From positions 248,001 through 312,000 of the forward strand of contig NZ_JAKQZG010000002.1 of NCBI RefSeq assembly GCF_024359545.1: a DNA stretch of 64,000 nt, in the 5' to 3' direction. The notes under the pieces are model-generated. The model saw only the letters and a program-made list of their open reading frames with translations, was not told the DNA's origin and made no database searches. How positions within the stretch are numbered: the first letter of the stretch is position 1; each line of letters starts with the position of its first letter. A program made the translations under genes and the position numbers. This document shows, piece by piece, positions 31,140 to 39,128 of this stretch. Source of the DNA: Jiella marina. Its GTDB lineage: Bacteria > Pseudomonadota > Alphaproteobacteria > Rhizobiales > Rhizobiaceae.

Positions 31140-32054
31140 TCATGCCACCGCGCGCTGGCGGGGCACGATGCGCAGATGGCTGGCGGTCTTGCCGCCCGGC
31201 AGCGCCGCGATGCGGTCGGCGGCGGCCAGAAGCTTCGTCCGGTCGATGCCGGTCGCAACGCCGCCTTCCTCGAAGGCGAAGTGCAGATCCTCGGTCGCCG
31301 TATTGCCGGTCGCGCCCGGCGCAAAGGGGCAGCCGCCGAGGCCCGCTGCGGCGCCTTCGATGATCGAGACGCCGACCGAATGGGCAAAGAGCGCGTTGGC
31401 GACGCCCATGCCGAAGGTATCGTGACCGTGAAAGGCCCAGACCGCGCCGGCCGGGCCATCGGCCATGACCGTCTCGAAGCGTCGGGCGACGGTCAGCGGG
31501 TCGGCGCGCCCGGTCGTGTCGCAGAGCGCGAATTCCGCCTTCGGCGCGATCTCCAGTGCCTCGGCGAAGACCCGCCGTACGTCATCGAGCGGGACGGTCC
31601 CTTCAAAGGGACAGTCGAAGGAGGTCGCGAGATCGACGCGGATTCCCTCCCCGCCGGTGCCGGCTTCGGAGACGATCGCGCGAAGCTGGTCGAGCGACTG
31701 GGCGACCGTCTGGCGGACATTGTTGAGATTGTGGGCCTCGGAGACCGAAACCACGAAGACGAGATCGGGATAGCCCGCTTCGAGCGCCAGACTCGCGCCC
31801 TTGGCGTTGGGCACCAGAACCGAGAGCTTGCAGCCTTCCCGGCCTTTGAAATGCGCAGCGATCTTCGCCATGTCGCCCATTTGCGGAATCGCCTTGGGGC
31901 TGACGAAGGAGCCGAGCTCCATGCGGGTCACGCCGGCATCGAGCAGCATCTCGACGATGGCGATCTTCTCTTCGGTCGGAAGCGGCTCGGCGATCGACTG
32001 GAAGCCGTCGCGCGGGGCGACTTCGAGAAGCGTGACGGATGCCCTGTCGTTCAT
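31140..32054 (-). CDS. Hydroxymethylglutaryl-CoA lyase family enzyme
   Basis: A 304-residue DRE-TIM metallolyase of the HMG-CoA lyase family, which cleaves hydroxyacyl-CoAs by retro-Claisen reaction. The N-terminal motif VTLLEVAPRDGFQSIAEP, RMELGSFVSPKAIPQMGD, the FDCPFEGTVP segment with cysteine, the metal-ligand motif FHGHDTFGMGVANAL and the glycine-rich GLGGCPFAPGATGN loop with the catalytic cysteine are all present. It is the last gene of the CoA-transferase/TRAP/aconitase operon and overlaps the hydratase gene by four bases. True substrate could be HMG-CoA or a related citramalyl-type CoA ester. Confidence 0.88.
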   Translation of the reverse strand: MNDRASVTLLEVAPRDGFQSIAEPLPTEEKIAIVEMLLDAGVTRMELGSFVSPKAIPQMGDMAKIAAHFKGREGCKLSVLVPNAKGASLALEAGYPDLVFVVSVSEAHNLNNVRQTVAQSLDQLRAIVSEAGTGGEGIRVDLATSFDCPFEGTVPLDDVRRVFAEALEIAPKAEFALCDTTGRADPLTVARRFETVMADGPAGAVWAFHGHDTFGMGVANALFAHSVGVSIIEGAAAGLGGCPFAPGATGNTATEDLHFAFEEGGVATGIDRTKLLAAADRIAALPGGKTASHLRIVPRQRAVA

Positions 32055-34021
32055 GCGGCCCCCTTGGCGTTCTGCCCCGGCGCGATTTGATTATGGCGGC
32101 GCTTCGCGATCCAGCTGACGACGCCACCCTGTTCCATGATCTCGATCTGGCGCGGCGTCAGATCGTGACGAAGCGTCAGCGACCGCTCGTTTCCGTCCTC
32201 GCCGATCGCCTTCGCCGCGACCCGCCGGCCGTTTTCGAGCTGACCCCGGATATCCTCGATCACGATGCGTTCGCCCACGGAAAGCCCGACCGGTTCCCCG
32301 TCGAACACCAGCGGCAAGACACCGAAGCTCGACAGGTTCTGCCAGTGGATGCGGGCGAAGCTCTCGGCGATCACCACGCGCAGACCCATGATCCGGGGCA
32401 CGAGCGCGGCGTTCTCGCGGCTGGAGCCCTGTCCGTAATTCTTGCCGCCGACGATGGCGTGGCCCGCTTCGGCCTGTTTCGCCCGATCGGAATAGGTATC
32501 GTCGACCTGTTCGAAAGCGTGATCCGCCGTGGCGAAGACATCCGACCAGAGCGGCAGGACGCGGCCGGCGGGGATGATGTCGTCGGTCGAGACGTCGTCG
32601 CCCAGCGAGAGCAGCACCGGCACATCGATCCGATCGGGATACCGGTCGAAATCGGGAAGCGAAGGTGTGTATCGGGTGCGATAGAGTTCCGGCCGATGAC
32701 CGGATTTCGGGAAGACGAAACCGGCTTCGTTCATCGGCATCCGGACCGGCTCGGCGTTGCGGGGATAGGCCATGTCGAGGGTGCGCGGATCGGTGATGAC
32801 GCCAAAGAGCGCGGAGGCCGCCACCGTTTCGGGGCTTGCCAGAAAGACCGAATCCTCGCGCGTGCCGGAGCGGCCGGGGAAGTTGCGCGGCACGGTTCTG
32901 AGCGAATTGCGGCCCGTCGCGGGCGCCTGGCCCATGCCGATGCAGCCGTTGCAGCCCGCCTGGTGCAGCCGCGCGCCGGCCGCCACCAGCGCGCCGAGCT
33001 TGCCTTCCGAGACGAGCGTCTGCAGCACCTGCCGCGAGGAGGGATTGATGTCGAGGGAGACGCCTTCCGCCGCCCGCCGGCCGGCGACGATGTCGGCCAC
33101 GACCGCGAAGTCGCGATAGCCTGGATTGGCCGAAGAGCCGACATAGGCCTGATAGATCGGCTCGCCAGCGATCTCGCGCACGGGCACGACATTACCGGGA
33201 CTCTGCGGCTTGGCGATCAACGGTTCCAACTGAGAGAGATCGATCCGGTCGTGCCGGTCGTAGGAGGCGCCCTCGTCGCGGGAAAGCGGCTTGAAGTCGG
33301 CGCCGCGCCCGCGCGCTTCGAGGAAGCGCTTCACTGCGTCATCGCTCGGGAACACGGAGGTCGTGGCGCCCATCTCCGCGCCCATGTTGGCGATGACGTG
33401 CCGATCCATGGCCGAGAGACAGTCGAGACCCGGGCCATAATATTCGATGATGGTGTTGGTGCCACCCGACGTTCCGTGCCGGCGCAGCATTTCCAGGATC
33501 ACGTCCTTGGCCGAGACCCAGTCGGGCAGTTCGCCGACGAGTTCGACGCCGAAGATCTCGGGACAGGCGATGTAGAAGGGCTCGCCCGCCATGGCCAACG
33601 CCACCTCGACCCCGCCCGCACCGATCGCCAGCATGCCGAGCGAACCGGCCGCCACCGTGTGGCTGTCGGAGCCGATGAGCGAGGCGCCTGGCACGCCGAA
33701 ACGTTCCATGTGAACGGGATGGCTGATGCCGTTGCCGGGGCCCGAATAGACGACGCCGAAGCGTTCGCAGGCGCTCTTCAGGAAAAGATGCGCGTCGGCA
33801 TTGATTTCGTCGGACTGGACGAGACCATGGTCGATATATTGCACGCTCGGCCGGGTGGTGACGCGCTCGACGCCCATGGCTTCCAGTTCGAGCATGACCA
33901 ACGTGCCGAGCACGTCCTGCAGCAACACCTGCTGCATGGTGAGCGCGATCTCCGCGCCGGGCTTCAGCTCGCCGCCGGCGAGATGGGCGCGCAGGAGCTT
34001 GGTCGCGAGGTTCTCAGACAT
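32051..34021 (-). CDS. Aconitase-family hydratase
   Basis: A 656-residue [4Fe-4S] hydratase with both the LeuC-like catalytic part and the LeuD-like swivel domain. Cluster cysteines are visible in GLDCLSAMDRH and QAGCNGCIGMGQAP. Substrate-site features are SLIGSDSHTVAAGSLGMLAI and GRNSLRTVPRNFPGRSG, and the swivel domain has DDVSTDDIIPAGRVLP and YGQGSSRENAALVPR. It is shorter than housekeeping AcnA (about 890 residues) and lies in a catabolic operon, so it probably acts on another hydroxy-di- or tricarboxylate (citraconate, homoaconitate or isopropylmalate type). The start MSENL at 34021 overlaps the TRAP small-subunit stop by eight bases. Confidence 0.87.
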   Translation of the reverse strand: MSENLATKLLRAHLAGGELKPGAEIALTMQQVLLQDVLGTLVMLELEAMGVERVTTRPSVQYIDHGLVQSDEINADAHLFLKSACERFGVVYSGPGNGISHPVHMERFGVPGASLIGSDSHTVAAGSLGMLAIGAGGVEVALAMAGEPFYIACPEIFGVELVGELPDWVSAKDVILEMLRRHGTSGGTNTIIEYYGPGLDCLSAMDRHVIANMGAEMGATTSVFPSDDAVKRFLEARGRGADFKPLSRDEGASYDRHDRIDLSQLEPLIAKPQSPGNVVPVREIAGEPIYQAYVGSSANPGYRDFAVVADIVAGRRAAEGVSLDINPSSRQVLQTLVSEGKLGALVAAGARLHQAGCNGCIGMGQAPATGRNSLRTVPRNFPGRSGTREDSVFLASPETVAASALFGVITDPRTLDMAYPRNAEPVRMPMNEAGFVFPKSGHRPELYRTRYTPSLPDFDRYPDRIDVPVLLSLGDDVSTDDIIPAGRVLPLWSDVFATADHAFEQVDDTYSDRAKQAEAGHAIVGGKNYGQGSSRENAALVPRIMGLRVVIAESFARIHWQNLSSFGVLPLVFDGEPVGLSVGERIVIEDIRGQLENGRRVAAKAIGEDGNERSLTLRHDLTPRQIEIMEQGGVVSWIAKRRHNQIAPGQNAKGAA

Positions 34022-34520
34022 AGTTCGCGCCGTCCGACTTCGGCTGCTTCGGTCGCACGAGGTTAAGAAGGAACTGCAGGCCGAGCGCCCCGAACCCGAT
34101 CGGGAGCATCGCGTAGGGGATCCAGTTGGGCGTGCCGAAGGCCGAGGAGACTCGCTCGCCATAGACCCAGGCGTCATGGGTCATCAGCCAGCCGCGCCAG
34201 GCCAGGATCCCGCAGAAGACGAGGCCGATAAGGCTGATCAGGCCGAGAACGATCCGCCGTGCCGTGGGGCGGAGCGCATCCGGCAGGAGCGTGATGCCGA
34301 TATGCTCGCCGCGCCGTTCGACATCGGCCGCACACATCAGCGCCAGATAGACGACCAGGAAGGAGTTGATCTCCAGGCTCCAGGACGTCGGCGCCGCGAA
34401 GGCATAGCGCATCAGGGCGTCATAGGTGACGGTGACCGCCATGAAGGCGAGCGCCACGACACCGCCGATTTCCAGAATGCGGGCCAGGCCGTCGATCGTC
34501 CGGATCACTCCCGCCTTCAT
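34014..34520 (-). CDS. TRAP transporter small membrane subunit (DctQ-like)
   Basis: A 168-residue protein with four predicted helices, matching the DctQ family that joins the substrate-binding protein to the DctM channel in TRAP transporters. Typical are the N-terminal helix GVVALAFMAVTVTYDALMRYA and the second-helix segment SWSLEINSFLVVYLALMCAA. It lies between the solute-binding protein gene and the hydratase gene, overlapping the latter. Function in uptake of the operon's organic acid is inferred. Confidence 0.88.
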   Translation of the reverse strand: MKAGVIRTIDGLARILEIGGVVALAFMAVTVTYDALMRYAFAAPTSWSLEINSFLVVYLALMCAADVERRGEHIGITLLPDALRPTARRIVLGLISLIGLVFCGILAWRGWLMTHDAWVYGERVSSAFGTPNWIPYAMLPIGFGALGLQFLLNLVRPKQPKSDGANYV

Positions 34521-34587
34521 GGCGTCCTCCTCAAGGTCGGTCCACGCGCCGGGCAGGGTGGCACCGGCGCGTGGGTTTCAGCGTTCC

Positions 34588-35625
34588 TCAGGCGTCTTCG
34601 CCCATGGCCAGCGCGATCGCCTTGCGGCCGACCTCCTCGCCAACCTCCGACGCCCAGGCGTCGCGAACGTTGGAGCTGACCTCGGCGAAGCGGTCGAGCA
34701 TGGCCTGGTCAGGCTCGATCACTTCGAGACCACCCTCCTTGAAGGCCGGCCAGTACTGCTCCTCGTAATAGTCCTGGTTCGCGGTGCGGGCGCTGTTCTC
34801 GTCGAACCAGTCGACGCCGGCCATGATGGCGTTCCTGACGTCCTCGGGCATCGCCTCCCAGCGATCCGTCTGGACGAAGATGCCGATCGCATAGGCCGTC
34901 ACCGGGACGCGGAGCACCTGCTTGACCTGCTCCTGGATGGAGCGGCCGTTGATGGTCGAGATATTGGCGACCGCCGCATCGACCGTGCCGCGCTGAAGCG
35001 CGAGGTAGAGTTCGGACGAGGGAATGCGCACCGCGGCCCCGCCGAAATCCTCGATCGCCTTGGTGGCCTCGAAGGAGACGACGCGGATCTTCTTGCCGTC
35101 GATCGCCTGGAGATCGCGAATACCCGGATCGCCGGCCGACCAGATATATTCCGGCTCCATGATGCCGCCGCCGAGCGACAGGACGGTCAAGCCCTGCTTC
35201 TTCAGCTCGTCCTGGATCAGGTTGAACAGCGGCGAGCCGCGCTTCAGGCGCTCCGGGTTCTCGTAGAGCGGTCCGACGACGCCCGGCAGGCCGGTGATGC
35301 CGAGGATCGGCAGCGAGCGGGTGATGTAGCTCGTCGTGTGGAACATGAAGTCGATCGTTCCCGAGCGAAGCGCCGGAAGCTGCTCGTCGGCCGAAAGCAG
35401 CCGGCCGGAATCGTAGAAATCGATCGCGACGGCGTCGGGCGAGTTCTCGTTGACGAAGTCGACGAAGCCCTGCGAGCCATAGGCGAGATCGGCGTAGGAC
35501 GGCGGAAGATAGGTGACGCCGGTGAGCGTCTGCTGGGCGTAGGCCGGCATCGCGCCGAAGCCGAAGGCGGTACCGGCCGAAAGCGCGGCACTGCCGGCGA
35601 GAAAGCTGCGTCTGTGAAGTTTCAT
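34588..35625 (-). CDS. TRAP transporter substrate-binding protein (DctP-like)
   Basis: A 345-residue periplasmic solute receptor with a Tat-like signal (KLHRRSFLAGSAALSAG ending at MPAYAQ). The DctP fold is shown by segments such as LPALRSGTIDFMFHTT, IDGKKIRVVSFEATKAIED, and the conserved arginine-containing substrate motif (IRVVS). The ATG at 35625 is preceded by a GGAGGAGA site and starts exactly with the signal. TRAP receptors bind carboxylates through that arginine, so an organic acid is expected. Confidence 0.9.
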   Translation of the reverse strand: MKLHRRSFLAGSAALSAGTAFGFGAMPAYAQQTLTGVTYLPPSYADLAYGSQGFVDFVNENSPDAVAIDFYDSGRLLSADEQLPALRSGTIDFMFHTTSYITRSLPILGITGLPGVVGPLYENPERLKRGSPLFNLIQDELKKQGLTVLSLGGGIMEPEYIWSAGDPGIRDLQAIDGKKIRVVSFEATKAIEDFGGAAVRIPSSELYLALQRGTVDAAVANISTINGRSIQEQVKQVLRVPVTAYAIGIFVQTDRWEAMPEDVRNAIMAGVDWFDENSARTANQDYYEEQYWPAFKEGGLEVIEPDQAMLDRFAEVSSNVRDAWASEVGEEVGRKAIALAMGEDA

Positions 35626-35651
35626 ATCGTTTTCTCCTCCCTTTGAGACAG

Positions 35652-36950
35652 TCATTTGACGAGGTTCGGCAGCCAGAGGCTGATCGAGGGAACCAGGACG
35701 AACAAGGCGAGCATCAGGAACTGGATGATGACGAAGGGTACGACCGAACGGATGATCTCCTCGATCTTCAGGGTCGGCACGACCGCCTTCAACGTGTAGA
35801 GATTGAGCCCCACCGGCGGCGTGATCACCGCGATTTCCAGGTTCATGACGAGGATGATGCCGAACCACAGCGGATCGTAGCCGAGCGCTGTGACGAGCGG
35901 CAGAAGGATCGGCGTCGTCACCACGATCAGCGAGACGGCGTCGACCAGCATGCCGAGGCCGACCAGGATCAGCATGATCAGCATCAGGATGACTTCGGGC
36001 GGCAGGTCGGTGCCGATCAGCAGGCTGGAGACCGCATCGGGGACGCGAACCAGGTTGAGATAGTCGCCGAAGATGCGGGCGCAGCCCATGATGATCAGGA
36101 TCGCGCCGGAGATGCGCGCGCTCGAACCGAGCACCTTCATAACGCCCTTCAGATCAAGGCAGCGGAAGACGCCAACGGCGATCAGGAACGCGCCGACCGC
36201 ACCGAAGGCGGCGGCCTCGCTCGGCGTGGCGATGCCGGAATAGATCGCTCCCAGAACGACGATGATCAGAAGCATCGCGTGCCAGATGCCGCCGAGAGCC
36301 CGCAGCCTTTCGCCCCAGCTATAGTGGACGCGCTCGCCGCTCGGCGCCTCCTCCGGGTTGAGGAGCGCGCGGAAATAGACATAGACGCAGAGTGCCAGCG
36401 CCAATGCGATCCCGGGGACGATGCCGCCGATAAAGAGGTCGGCGACCGAGACCGAGGACACCGCGCCATAGATGATCAGCGGCACGCTCGGCGGAATCAG
36501 CATGGCCAGCGCGCCGGAGGCGACGACGCTGCCTGCGGCGAGCGAGCGCGAATAGCCACGGTCGAGCATCTGTGGCACCGCGATCGAACCGACGGCGGCG
36601 ACACCCGCGATCGACACGCCGCTGACCGCGCCGAACACCGCCGAGGCGTTGACGGTCGCGATCGCCAGCCCGCCGCGCAGCCATTGCAGCCAGATCACCG
36701 CCGCCCGGAACAGATTGGCGCCGACCGGAGTCGCAGCAAGGAAATTGCCCATCAGCACGAAGAGCGGCAGCGCCAGGAGTTCGAAGCTGTTGAGCTGACC
36801 GAAGATCGAGGTCGGCCCGAAGAAGAAGGCCATGGCGCCGCGCGCCATGTAGAGACCCGTGAGCCCGGCCGCGCCGAGTGCCAGGAAGATCGGCGCGCCG
36901 AGCGCGATGAGGCCGAGCAGGATGACGACGACAATGATGGGTTCAATCAT
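35652..36950 (-). CDS. TRAP transporter large permease subunit (DctM-like)
   Basis: A 432-residue protein with about 12 helices of the DctM family, the sodium- or proton-coupled channel of TRAP transporters. Typical are the N-terminal LGAPIFLALGAAGLTGLYMA, ALPLFVLMGNFLAATPVGANL, SGVSIAGVAAVGSIAVPQML, and IPPSVPLIIYGAVSSVSVADLF. It lies between the CoA-transferase gene and the receptor gene on the same strand, completing a three-component TRAP system. Confidence 0.92.
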   Translation of the reverse strand: MIEPIIVVVILLGLIALGAPIFLALGAAGLTGLYMARGAMAFFFGPTSIFGQLNSFELLALPLFVLMGNFLAATPVGANLFRAAVIWLQWLRGGLAIATVNASAVFGAVSGVSIAGVAAVGSIAVPQMLDRGYSRSLAAGSVVASGALAMLIPPSVPLIIYGAVSSVSVADLFIGGIVPGIALALALCVYVYFRALLNPEEAPSGERVHYSWGERLRALGGIWHAMLLIIVVLGAIYSGIATPSEAAAFGAVGAFLIAVGVFRCLDLKGVMKVLGSSARISGAILIIMGCARIFGDYLNLVRVPDAVSSLLIGTDLPPEVILMLIMLILVGLGMLVDAVSLIVVTTPILLPLVTALGYDPLWFGIILVMNLEIAVITPPVGLNLYTLKAVVPTLKIEEIIRSVVPFVIIQFLMLALFVLVPSISLWLPNLVK

Positions 36951-36992
36951 CGCAGCGCCCCCTCTGGCGTGTCAGGAGGAAGCACGGCGCCA

Positions 36993-38183
36993 TCAGACGA
37001 CATGCGCCGATTTGAGGGCCGCGATCCGGGCGTCGTCGTAGCCGAGCCACTCGCCCAGAACAGCGTCGGTGTGTTCGCCAAGCTTCGGACCGGTGCGCTC
37101 GATCGAACCGGGCGAAGCGGACAATTTCGGAAACACGTTCTGCATCGCGAGTGAACCGATCTCCGGATCCTCGACCCGGGTGATCGATTCGCGCGCCTGA
37201 AAATGCCGATCGGCCAGCATATCCGGCGCCTTGTAGGTCAAGCCCGCCGGCACGCCGTTCTCCGCAAGCGTCTCGACGATCTCGGAGGCCGTATGCCCGG
37301 CGGTCCACTCTGAAATGATCGCGTCGATTTCCGCCTGGTTTCGGCCGCGCGCCTGGTGGGAAGAAAAGCGTTCGTCCTCGCTGAGTTCCGGCTGGCCCAT
37401 GACCTTGCAGAGGCGCCTGAACAGGCTGTCCTGATTGGCGCCGACGATGACCGTTTCGCCGTCCCTGGTCGGATAGGCGTTGGAGGGCGCGATGCCCGGC
37501 AGGAAGCTGCCCGAACGCTCGCGCACATGGCCGCCGCCGTCATATTCGGAGACGACGCTTTCCATGACCGACAGCACGGCCTCGTAGATCGAGGCGTCGA
37601 CGACCTGTCCTTCGCCGGTCCGGTTGCGGTGCTGAAGCGCGAGCAGCGCGCCCTGGAAGCCGCTCTGGCCGGCCAGCGTATCGCCGATCGAGATTCCGGC
37701 CCTGACCGGCGGGCGATCGGGATATCCGGCGATGTAGCGCATGCCGCCCATCGCCTCGCAGACCGAGGCGAAGCCCGCCCGATCCGCATAGGGACCGGTC
37801 TGGCCAAAGCCGGTCACGCGCACCATGATCAACCCCGGATTGCGCTCTTTCAGCACATCATAGCCAAGGCCCCATTCCTCCATGCGACCGACACGGAAAT
37901 TTTCGATGAGAATATCGGCCTTTTCGGCGAGCTCGCGCACGATCGCCTGGGCTTCCGGCTTGCGAAGATCGAGCGTCAGCGACTTCTTGCCGCGGGCGAT
38001 GACAGGCCACCAGAGCGTGTGCCCGGCTTCATCCTTGCGACCCCATTGGCGCATGGCGTCGCCGGTCTTCGGCGGCTCGATCTTCACGACCTCGGCGCCA
38101 AAATCCGCCATCAGCTGGCCGCAGAACGGCCCGGCGATCAGCTGTCCCATTTCCAGGACGCGAATGCCCGTCAACGGTTTCAA
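36993..38183 (-). CDS. CaiB/BaiF family CoA-transferase
   Basis: A 396-residue class III CoA-transferase, closest in pattern to SUGCT-like enzymes that move CoA from succinyl-CoA to dicarboxylic acids such as glutarate, itaconate or hydroxymethylglutarate. The catalytic aspartate is in GISIGDTLAGQSG (about residue 169). Other family motifs are IRVLEMGQLIAGPFCGQLMADFG-type N-terminus (first 20 residues of that pattern), FGQTGPYADRAGF and GEGQVVDASIYEAVL. It is the first gene of the leftward operon and is transcribed away from the GntR gene, with operator-like repeats between them. It should activate the transported acid for the lyase. Confidence 0.9.
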   Translation of the reverse strand: MKPLTGIRVLEMGQLIAGPFCGQLMADFGAEVVKIEPPKTGDAMRQWGRKDEAGHTLWWPVIARGKKSLTLDLRKPEAQAIVRELAEKADILIENFRVGRMEEWGLGYDVLKERNPGLIMVRVTGFGQTGPYADRAGFASVCEAMGGMRYIAGYPDRPPVRAGISIGDTLAGQSGFQGALLALQHRNRTGEGQVVDASIYEAVLSVMESVVSEYDGGGHVRERSGSFLPGIAPSNAYPTRDGETVIVGANQDSLFRRLCKVMGQPELSEDERFSSHQARGRNQAEIDAIISEWTAGHTASEIVETLAENGVPAGLTYKAPDMLADRHFQARESITRVEDPEIGSLAMQNVFPKLSASPGSIERTGPKLGEHTDAVLGEWLGYDDARIAALKSAHVV

Positions 38184-38276
38184 GTCTTCCTCCCGATCGA
38201 GGGCGTTTCCTCCCGCCCCCGAAACGCCGACCTCCCGGCGCCATGCTGTTCCTCGAACGCGAAAAGGCTTCGTCTA

Positions 38277-38286
38277 TTGTATCCAA
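38277..38286. promoter_or_regulatory. GntR operator candidate, copy 1 (TTGTATCCAA)
   Basis: TTGTATCCAA, a near-palindromic 10-mer of the kind bound by FCD-type GntR regulators (related to TTGTATACAA). It stands 93 bases upstream of the CoA-transferase start, and an identical copy lies at 38330-38339. Confidence 0.6.
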
Positions 38287-38329
38287 ATTGTCAAGTCCGC
38301 TACAATAAGCCCCGGTTACGAGGCGTTAT

Positions 38330-38339
38330 TTGTATCCAA
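38330..38339. promoter_or_regulatory. GntR operator candidate, copy 2 (TTGTATCCAA)
   Basis: An exact second copy of TTGTATCCAA, 53 bases (about five helical turns) downstream of the first, directly upstream of the preferred GntR start at 38351. It overlaps the earlier in-frame TTG and ATG start options at 38330 and 38339. Its position suggests autoregulation. Confidence 0.6.
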
Positions 38340-38350
38340 TGAGGCTCGAC

Positions 38351-39070
38351 ATGGCGGGTGAGAGGCGCAGCAGCAAGGCCGGCAAACGCACCGCCGACCG
38401 GGTCTATGAGGACATTCGCCGGGGCATCCTGACGGGGCTTCTGAAACCCGGCGAACGCATTACCGAGGAGCTTCTGGCAGAGCGTTTCGGCGCCAGCCGC
38501 ACCCCCGTCCGTTCGGCGATGGTCCGGCTCGCCGGCGACGGGTTCGTGGAGATGACGCCACGCTCGGGCACGATCGTGAAGCAGCGCAGCCCCCGCGAGA
38601 TCGCCGAGATTTACGACGTGCGCGCCCTTCTGGAGAGCGAGGCGGCGCGGCTTGCGGCCGAGCGCCACGACGAATCCGATCTTTCGACCCTCAAGACCGT
38701 TCAGGACGAACTCGATGCCCTGGCTGCGCGCGAGGAGAAGACGGAACCCGTGATCGAGAAACTCTCGATGCTCAATCGCGATTTCCACCACGCCATCCTG
38801 GCGGCAGGGCGCAATACGACGCTCACGGATTCCGCCGTGCGGCTGATGGAGATCGGCTTTCTGATCAACACCTATGCCCGGTTCGGCTGCGACGAGATCG
38901 AGCGGAGCCTGTCGGATCACCGCAAGCTTCTGGCCGCCATCGAGACGCGGGACGGGGCCTGGGCCGAAGCGATCATGCGATCCCATATCCTCGGCGCCCG
39001 CAACAGCCTGGCCGACGCCGTCGACATTCCCCGCACTTCGGCGCCGAAGCGCGTGAGGCGGCGGGATTGA
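38351..39070 (+). CDS. GntR-family (FCD domain) transcriptional regulator
   Basis: A 239-residue regulator with the GntR winged helix (ADRVYEDIRRGILTGLLKPG, ITEELLAERFGASRTPVRSA, DGFVEMTPRSGTIV) and a C-terminal FCD ligand domain. The FCD metal-ligand pattern is visible as DFHHAILAAGRN, SDHRKLLAAIE and MRSHILGARN, so a metal-bound carboxylate effector is likely. The ATG at 38351 is preferred because GAGG (38341-38344) precedes it; ATG 38339 and TTG 38330 are alternatives inside the operator repeat. It is divergent from the CoA-transferase/TRAP operon and probably represses it. Confidence 0.88.
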   Translation: MAGERRSSKAGKRTADRVYEDIRRGILTGLLKPGERITEELLAERFGASRTPVRSAMVRLAGDGFVEMTPRSGTIVKQRSPREIAEIYDVRALLESEAARLAAERHDESDLSTLKTVQDELDALAAREEKTEPVIEKLSMLNRDFHHAILAAGRNTTLTDSAVRLMEIGFLINTYARFGCDEIERSLSDHRKLLAAIETRDGAWAEAIMRSHILGARNSLADAVDIPRTSAPKRVRRRD

Positions 39071-39128
39071 AGCATTCGGCGAGTTCCGACGGGGACCTCA
39101 GGCTTTCGCATTTCAGAAGCAACCTGCC

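Noticed and set aside
31140-38183. The known itaconate or leucine degradation operon
   Set aside because: No itaconyl-CoA hydratase, CitE-type lyase, methylcrotonyl-CoA carboxylase or isovaleryl-CoA dehydrogenase is present; the aconitase-family enzyme does not belong to those routes.
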